Shown here in pieces: positions 59,023-64,000 of a stretch of DNA of 64,000 nt. The number at the start of each line of letters is the position of its first letter. Positions within the stretch are counted from its first letter, which is position 1. The stretch comes from SIG603 sp963621245 (GTDB taxonomy: Bacteria > Bacillota > Clostridia > Oscillospirales > Acutalibacteraceae). The stretch is from the NCBI GenBank assembly GCA_963621245.1, contig CAVFCW010000001.1:124001-188000 (forward strand), written 5' to 3'. Under the pieces are notes generated by a model, which was not told the DNA's origin, did no database searches, and saw nothing but the letters and a program-made list of their open reading frames with translations. A program made the position numbers and the translations under genes.

Positions 59023-59297
59023 TTCGCCCTCTGCGACCTAAGTCCAGAAGGCGAACAATTAACAAATTAACCGCACGCGGTACCACTTCTTTTGTACCGA
59101 AAAATCGGTACATCTCACGGAATAAATCCAGCTGTAACGGGCTCTCCCGTCAAGAGCTTGGCTTTCGCTTCACCCTTGCAGCTCGGGAGCCATGTTCGCT
59201 TTACCATTCTGCGCCCTCTCACCGCACGGACGCTCTCTGGAAGAACAAATAAAAACTACTCTCTCCGTCAACGCAATCGATATTTAATATATTTATG
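59023..59297 (-). promoter_or_regulatory. T-box leader of the DAACS symporter (specifier AUG, Met)
   Basis: On the minus strand: AGAGAG and AGTAG elements of Stem I, specifier block GCGAAC-ATG-G followed by CTCCCGAGC (ATG at 59193-59191), the T-box AAGTGGTACCGCGTGCGG (59088-59071) and a terminator TTCGCC/GGCGAA with TTTTTATTTT (59055-59023). The thrS leader has GGAC-ACC-A before the same CTCCCGAGC, so the specifier triplet aligns to ATG. Confidence 0.88.
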
Positions 59298-59303
59298 AAT
59301 AAT

Positions 59304-59332
59304 AGATTAATCGAACTTGCATAATTTGTCAA
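59304..59332 (-). promoter_or_regulatory. Sigma-A promoter of the T-box/symporter transcript
   Basis: TTGACA (59327-59332), 17 bases, TAATCT (59304-59309) on the minus strand. Confidence 0.82.
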
Positions 59333-59373
59333 GCATTTTTGAACAAACGCATAAAAATAATATTAAAACGCTT

Positions 59374-61236
59374 TTAAAGTCCTTTGTGCTTTCTTATGCA
59401 CTCGATAAAGTACTTGCCGTATTTTTTGGCTTTCACCTTTCCAACGCCAGGAACGCCAAGCAATTCTTCCTGATTTATGGGCTCTCTTATCACCATTTCG
59501 TTTAATACCCTGTCCGAAAAAACAAGGTAAGCGGGAACATGCTCCTTAAGTGAAATATCGTTTCTCACTTTTCTCAGTGCCTCGAAGAGGTTTCCGCTTT
59601 GATATTTCGGCTTCACTTCTATCTTCTTGTCGGCAAATTCTCTCTTTTCCTTTCTTACTTTCATGGAAAGATTTTCTTTGCCCTTTAAAACAGCGGAACA
59701 TTTTTCCGTCAGAGTTAACGCTTTATAAGAATTTACTCTCAGATAACCCTCAGAAACCAAAAATCCGATTACCGCCTTAATTTCAAGCCTCGGAACGGTT
59801 CTCGCAATTCCGTAAGTGCTCAGAGTATTGAGCTCAAGCTCCAAAATTCTCTCATTCTCACTCCCCTTCAGAACATCGGTTACCGTGCTCTCGCCCAAGC
59901 TATAGCCGAGCAAAGCATGAATTCTGCCGACGCACGACATAATCATCTGCGACAAACGGGTTATATCCTTGACGACAAATTCGCTTCCGCAATTTCCGCA
60001 GTTTCCGCAAAAAGGCGCGTGCTTTTCTCCGAAGTACTCGAGAAGTTTTCCTCTTAAGCAATCGGAAGAATAAACGTACGACTTCATCGCATCGAGTCGC
60101 TTGTAATCGAGCCGTTTTATCTCGGCTCTTTGTTCCGGTGTGATCTCCTCGTTCTCATCGCCGTTCTCGATGAAAAACTCGCACGTTCTTATGTCAGAAG
60201 CCGAAAAAAGCATAATGCAGTCGGCTGGCTCGCCGTCTCTGCCGGCTCTTCCAGCCTCCTGATAGTACGCCTCAACCGATTTCGGCATATTATAATGAAT
60301 AACAAAGCTCACGTTTGATTTATCGATTCCCATTCCGAACGCATTTGTGGCAATCATAACGCGTCGGCGGTCGTACTGAAAATCGTCCTGATTTCTCTGT
60401 CTCTCCTCAGGTTCCATTCCCGCATGATATTTTGCTGTTGGTATTCCGTTGGCTACAACCAAATCAAACAATGCGTCAACTGCCTTTCTTGTCGAGCAAT
60501 AAACAATTCCGCTTTTACCCTCATTCTCTTTTAAAAGTCTCAATAGTGCAAGCTGTTTGTTTTGCGGTTTGCGCACATCGAAATATAAATTTGGGCGATC
60601 GTATCCCGTTACCTTAACAAAAGGATTGTTTAACCTAAGCCTAGTGATTATATCATTTCTTACCGCCTCGGTTGCCGTTGCTGTAAATGCCGCTACAACG
60701 GGTCTTTTGGGGAGTTCCTCGATAAAATCCGCAATTTTTAGGTAGCTCGGTCTGAAATCATTTCCCCACTCGGATATGCAGTGAGCCTCGTCAACAGCCA
60801 CCATAGATATTTTAAGCTTTGATATCGCATCGAGAAAACTGTCCGTCAAAAGCCTTTCGGGAGCGACATAAATAATTTTATATGCGCCAATGGACATTCT
60901 CTCGTAAGCTTTCAAAAGCTGATTAAAACTTAGCGAACCGTTTATATATGCGCCCCTTATTCCCATTGTTCTGAGTGCCGCCACCTGATCGTTCATAAGC
61001 GAAACGAGCGGTGAAACCACTATGGTCACGCCGTCCATAATAAGTGCGGGAATTTGGTAGCAAACCGATTTTCCGCCGCCCGTAGGCATTATTCCAACGC
61101 TGTCTCTGCCCGAAAGTATGGAGTCGATTATCTCCTCCTGACCTTCTCTGAAACTCTTGTGGCCGTAATAAGTCTGCAAAATATCAAGCTTTTTATTTGT
61201 GATAATGCTTGAAAGCATCGATTCGATAAGTACCAT
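59374..61236 (-). CDS. recQ: ATP-dependent DNA helicase RecQ
   Basis: 620 residues. Superfamily 2 helicase: motif 0 FREGQEEIIDSILSGRD, Walker A MPTGGGKSVCYQIPA, DEAH-like box VDEAHCISEWGNDFRPSY, motif VI QEAGRAGRDGEPA, then the RecQ zinc domain (CLRGKLLEYFGEKHAPFCGNCGNC: Cys spaced for zinc), winged helix and a C-terminal HRDC domain (VFSDRVLNEMVIREP; LLGVPGVGKVKAKKYG). It unwinds recombination and replication intermediates. GGAG precedes the ATG. Confidence 0.95.
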   Translation of the reverse strand: MVLIESMLSSIITNKKLDILQTYYGHKSFREGQEEIIDSILSGRDSVGIMPTGGGKSVCYQIPALIMDGVTIVVSPLVSLMNDQVAALRTMGIRGAYINGSLSFNQLLKAYERMSIGAYKIIYVAPERLLTDSFLDAISKLKISMVAVDEAHCISEWGNDFRPSYLKIADFIEELPKRPVVAAFTATATEAVRNDIITRLRLNNPFVKVTGYDRPNLYFDVRKPQNKQLALLRLLKENEGKSGIVYCSTRKAVDALFDLVVANGIPTAKYHAGMEPEERQRNQDDFQYDRRRVMIATNAFGMGIDKSNVSFVIHYNMPKSVEAYYQEAGRAGRDGEPADCIMLFSASDIRTCEFFIENGDENEEITPEQRAEIKRLDYKRLDAMKSYVYSSDCLRGKLLEYFGEKHAPFCGNCGNCGSEFVVKDITRLSQMIMSCVGRIHALLGYSLGESTVTDVLKGSENERILELELNTLSTYGIARTVPRLEIKAVIGFLVSEGYLRVNSYKALTLTEKCSAVLKGKENLSMKVRKEKREFADKKIEVKPKYQSGNLFEALRKVRNDISLKEHVPAYLVFSDRVLNEMVIREPINQEELLGVPGVGKVKAKKYGKYFIECIRKHKGL

Positions 61237-61462
61237 TAATTAAGTTCTCCGTATTCGTCTTGGGCAAAAATCTCTCTGCCTTAAATATTAGCATGCCGTC
61301 TTTTTTTCTTTTAGTATTGTGCCATATGTCAGATTTGTTTTCAAGTATCAAAAAAGGTACTTTGCCAAAGGAGCATGCTCAAAGGGGCAATATTGGAAAC
61401 ATATTTATGATAAAATCTGGTTATGAGAAAGGATTTTAAATCTAATTATAAGGAGCATCAAT

Positions 61463-61804
61463 ATGAGCAAAATTTATTTTACTTTAACAGGCACAAAGCA
61501 TCACCACGGCACGCGTTTTCTTGAGAAAAATACAAGACTTCATCTTGTAAAAGAGCCTGAGAACGAATACGACCGTGAGGCAATAAGAGTTGAAATTGAC
61601 GGTCTCGGACTTATAGGCTATGTCGCAAACAGCGCATACACCGTTTTGGGTGACTCATTCAGTGCCGGCAGACTGTACGACAAAATAGGTTACACCGCCG
61701 AGGCAAAGGTCAAACTCATCACGGATCACGGCGTAATCTGCAAGTTAAACAAATCTTCCATTTTAAAGAAAAAAGAACACGCAAAAGATAAAACGGACGA
61801 TTAA
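61463..61804 (+). CDS. Standalone HIRAN domain protein
   Basis: 113 residues, nearly all HIRAN domain: FTLTGTKHHHGTRFLEKNTRLHL, KEPENEYDREAIRVEIDG, GLIGYVANSAYTVLGDS and a Lys-rich tail (SSILKKKEHAKDKTDD). HIRAN in eukaryotic HLTF binds 3' DNA ends; bacterial single-domain copies are often near repair or phage genes. Here it is divergent from recQ, compatible with a DNA-binding role but not proof. AAGGAG is upstream, and a terminator follows. Confidence 0.85.
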   Translation: MSKIYFTLTGTKHHHGTRFLEKNTRLHLVKEPENEYDREAIRVEIDGLGLIGYVANSAYTVLGDSFSAGRLYDKIGYTAEAKVKLITDHGVICKLNKSSILKKKEHAKDKTDD

Positions 61805-61812
61805 TCAAGGCT

Positions 61813-61841
61813 AAACAGACCGCATTCGTTGCTGTCTGTTT
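61813..61841 (+). terminator. Intrinsic terminator of the HIRAN gene
   Basis: AAACAGAC/GTCTGTTT arms (8 bp), 13-base loop, then TTTTTC. Confidence 0.85.
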
Positions 61842-61887
61842 TTTCTTACATAAGCCGTTTGACAAAGCCAGCTTAATTCCTCTCGGT

Positions 61888-61916
61888 TTGACATTCTTGT
61901 GCCTTAGTGTTATTCT
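61888..61916 (+). promoter_or_regulatory. Sigma-A promoter of the TsaC-CoaE gene
   Basis: TTGACA (61888-61893), 17 bases, TATTCT (61911-61916), with a TATAAT-like overlap just after; leader of about 120 bases. Confidence 0.75.
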
Positions 61917-62041
61917 ATAATTTGTGTTTTGAGATATTCAAAAATGCAGAATTTTTGCTGTAAGTTATAATTGTATTAACAATTATCGGATATATTAACA
62001 ACAGTCAAACACTATTTAAAGAAAGAGGTCTTTTTGTTTTA

Positions 62042-63625
62042 ATGAAAACAAGAATACTTAAACCGAATAACACCGACGATCTTGCATTTGCAGGGGAAAT
62101 GCTTCGAAACGGCGAATTGATATGCATACCGACGGAAACAGTTTACGGACTTGCCGCCAATGCGCTCAATCCAGACGCCGTTTCACAAATATTCGTCGTA
62201 AAAGGCAGACCAAGCGATAATCCGCTTATCGTTCACATTGCCGACTTTAACGATATTTATCCGCTTGTAAAATTTGTACCGGAAGAAGCCAAAAAGCTTG
62301 CCGAAAAATTCTGGCCCGGACCGCTCACAATGGTACTTCCGAAATCCGACCTTGTTCCTATGAGAACATCGGGAGGACTTCAAACGGTTGCGGTACGTTT
62401 TCCGTCACACCCGACGGCTCAGGCGATAATAAAAGCCGCCAAAAGACCGCTTGCCGCCCCAAGCGCCAACCTTTCGGGCAAACCGAGTCCCACAGAATTC
62501 AAATACTGCCTTGAGGATCTTGACGGAAAAATAGCCGGCATAGTTGACGGCGGCGATTGTGCCGTTGGCGTGGAATCCACCGTGATTACATTTGCCGAGG
62601 GAACGCCAAAAGTTCTTCGCCCCGGCGGAATAACCGTAGAAATGCTTAAAAGCGTTCTCGGTGAAGTTATCGTCGACGATGCCGTTATTCACGGACTTGC
62701 CAAGGACGCAAAAGCCGCAAGCCCCGGCATGAAATACAAGCACTATTCACCAAAGGCAGACATAACAATTGCCGATATGTCCCTTGACGATTACGTTAAG
62801 CTTATGAAAAGCAATCCCGACTTCGGTGCGCTTTGCTTTGACGGCGAGAACAAGTACTTTGATAACGACTTCGTGTCGTTCGGAAAAGAATATGACGGAA
62901 AAAGTCAGGCTAACCGCCTTTTTGCCGCACTCAACGAGCTTGACGAAAAGGGAATCAAAAAAGTTTACTCAAGAAGAGTTCAAAAGCACGGCGTCGGACT
63001 TGCCGTGTTTAACCGACTTGTGAGATCGGCGGGATTCAATATCATTCATTCCGATTTCAATATAATCGGTCTTACGGGAACAACAGGAAGCGGAAAAAGT
63101 TATGCCGCAGAGTTTTTCAGAAAAGCTGGCGTGCCCGTAATCGACTGCGATGCAGTAACAAAGCTGCCCAACCTGTATAATGCCGACGATTTTTCAACAG
63201 TTTTCGGTGAAGCGGTTAAAAACTCCGACGGCACTTTAAACCGCAGAAAACTTGCTCAAATCGCATTTTCTCAGGAGGGCGGAAAAGAAAAGCTTGAGAG
63301 CATAACTTTTCCGATTATCTTAGAGAAAATCAACGAGCTGACGGAAGAACTCAAAGCATCGGGCAACAAAACGGTTGTGCTTGACGCTCCCACGCTTTTC
63401 GATTCGGGACTTCAAGACCGCTGTTCGAGAATAGTTGTCGTCACTGCCGATAAGAATATTCGTCTTGAGAGAATTATGAAGCGTGACGGTATCACCGAAA
63501 ACGAGGCTCGACTTCGCATGAGCGCACAAAAAGAGCTCACCGACTACGCCGACGCCGTGATAAACACCAACGTCACACGGGATTTGACAGAAGAAATCAA
63601 CTCAATATTGGAGGATCTTAAATAA
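62042..63625 (+). CDS. Fusion of threonylcarbamoyl-AMP synthase (TsaC/Sua5) and dephospho-CoA kinase (CoaE)
   Basis: 527 residues, two enzymes in one chain. Residues about 1-200 are the YrdC/TsaC domain (PTETVYGLAANALNPDAVSQ, KGRPSDNPLIVHI, AAPSANLSGKPSPTEF, SPGMKYKHYSPKA), about 225-335 the Sua5 C-terminal domain, and about 340-527 a P-loop kinase with IIGLTGTTGSGKSYAAEFF, LDAPTLFDSGLQDRC and RMSAQ, which is dephospho-CoA kinase. The first makes the precursor of t6A37 in tRNA, the second finishes CoA. I know the two parts as separate genes. The frame is continuous. Its stop overlaps the next start (TAATG). Confidence 0.93.
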   Translation: MKTRILKPNNTDDLAFAGEMLRNGELICIPTETVYGLAANALNPDAVSQIFVVKGRPSDNPLIVHIADFNDIYPLVKFVPEEAKKLAEKFWPGPLTMVLPKSDLVPMRTSGGLQTVAVRFPSHPTAQAIIKAAKRPLAAPSANLSGKPSPTEFKYCLEDLDGKIAGIVDGGDCAVGVESTVITFAEGTPKVLRPGGITVEMLKSVLGEVIVDDAVIHGLAKDAKAASPGMKYKHYSPKADITIADMSLDDYVKLMKSNPDFGALCFDGENKYFDNDFVSFGKEYDGKSQANRLFAALNELDEKGIKKVYSRRVQKHGVGLAVFNRLVRSAGFNIIHSDFNIIGLTGTTGSGKSYAAEFFRKAGVPVIDCDAVTKLPNLYNADDFSTVFGEAVKNSDGTLNRRKLAQIAFSQEGGKEKLESITFPIILEKINELTEELKASGNKTVVLDAPTLFDSGLQDRCSRIVVVTADKNIRLERIMKRDGITENEARLRMSAQKELTDYADAVINTNVTRDLTEEINSILEDLK

Positions 63626-64000
63626 TGGCTACAACGGGAAAAAGATACGCCACCCGCGAGCAATCAAGGGCACGTGCTTCATCTCGCAAAACTCTCGCCG
63701 CTTCCCCAAACAGTAAACCCCAACAAACAAAACGAAAAACAATAAGCCGAAACAAAAAAGTTCTTGTTTCTCGCATAAAGGTTATTTCTCTTGCCGCCGC
63801 TTTGGTTATTCTTGTTGTCGGCTCGGTCTTTGCCATACGCTTGGCTGTTCCAACCATCGAGGATACAACGGAAAAAGCGTCTTATCCGCTTAAATACGAG
63901 AAGATTATCGACAAAAACGTAAAAGAATTCGGACTGAAAAAAAGTCTCGTCTGCGCCGTAATTTACGCCGAGAGCTTCTATAATCCGAACGCTCACTCCG
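63625..64000 (+). CDS. Lytic transglycosylase (SLT domain), N-terminal part, runs off the window
   Basis: Starts at the ATG overlapping the TsaC-CoaE stop. Residues about 1-50 are strongly basic with many Ser, Thr and Lys, then one membrane anchor (ISLAAALVILVVGSVFAIRLA) and the beginning of a soluble lytic transglycosylase domain: YEKIIDKNVKEFGLKKSL, then VCAVIYAESFYNPNAHS with the catalytic Glu. It would cleave peptidoglycan glycan chains from the outer face of the membrane. The rest is beyond the window. Confidence 0.88.
   Translation, partial: MATTGKRYATREQSRARASSRKTLAASPNSKPQQTKRKTISRNKKVLVSRIKVISLAAALVILVVGSVFAIRLAVPTIEDTTEKASYPLKYEKIIDKNVKEFGLKKSLVCAVIYAESFYNPNAHS

Noticed and set aside
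1..64000. CRISPR array, rRNA genes, insertion sequences
   Set aside because: No regularly spaced repeats, rRNA segments or transposase-like frames were seen in the window.

Overview
The window looks like chromosome of an anaerobic, low-to-mid GC Gram-positive of the class Clostridia, most like the Oscillospiraceae/Ruminococcus group. The basis is gene content and signals: pyruvate formate-lyase, type III glutamine synthetase, a split archaeal-type glutamate synthase, DapL-type lysine synthesis, a PurF with the Bacillus-type propeptide and Fe-S cysteines, strong AGGAGG ribosome sites, two T-boxes, a tandem glycine riboswitch and many consensus sigma-A promoters with 17-base spacers. I cannot name a species. 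I see no prophage, insertion sequence, CRISPR array or rRNA gene; it is mostly core metabolism.

Layout. 1-2.5 kb: pflB and the start of pflA (minus). 2.8-6.7 kb: a MATE exporter, then an operon of an orphan TAXI solute-binding lipoprotein, a GltS glutamate symporter and a 57-residue protein. 7.0-7.4 kb: tRNA-Leu(CAG), followed downstream by two degenerate copies of its own 3' end plus terminator. 7.5-11.1 kb: an ABC ATPase/FtsX permease pair behind a promoter with a palindromic operator. 11.3-13.9 kb: dapL and purF. 14.0-23.4 kb: a nitrogen-assimilation island with a five-gene split glutamate synthase operon (minus), and divergent from it glnN and an Amt-PII fusion (plus). 23.6-30.5 kb: thrS behind a Thr T-box, a coiled-coil protein, coaD, rsmD, uvrC and a YitT protein. 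30.5-36.6 kb: GH36 alpha-galactosidase, mgtE with a long unidentified leader, and two DegV paralogues. 36.6-40.7 kb: glnS, gltX, and a NUDIX gene behind a tandem glycine riboswitch. 40.9-45.0 kb (plus): ddl, murI, a DUF1934-like gene and argS. 45.1-48.3 kb (minus): a lone EctB-like aminotransferase, prfB without the usual frameshift, and a MarR regulator. 48.5-54 kb: comEB, a small Cys-rich protein, MoxR/DUF58/transglutaminase, trxA. 54-61 kb: FliB-like protein, ATC-hydrolase-like protein, Gfo/Idh oxidoreductase, TetR regulator, a DAACS symporter behind a T-box whose specifier reads AUG (Met), and recQ. 61.4-64 kb: HIRAN protein, a TsaC-CoaE fusion and the start of a lytic transglycosylase.

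The most interesting signal is in the nitrogen island. The leaders of all three units (glutamate synthase, glnN, amt) share one architecture: a 5-bp stem with a hexaloop AA(A/C)GG(N), placed so that the loop and the 3' arm form the 5' arm of an intrinsic terminator. This is the geometry of the antiterminator hairpin bound by ANTAR-domain proteins, but only one hairpin is visible in each leader instead of the canonical two. It implies that ammonium uptake, glutamine synthesis and glutamate synthesis are switched together by transcription antitermination.
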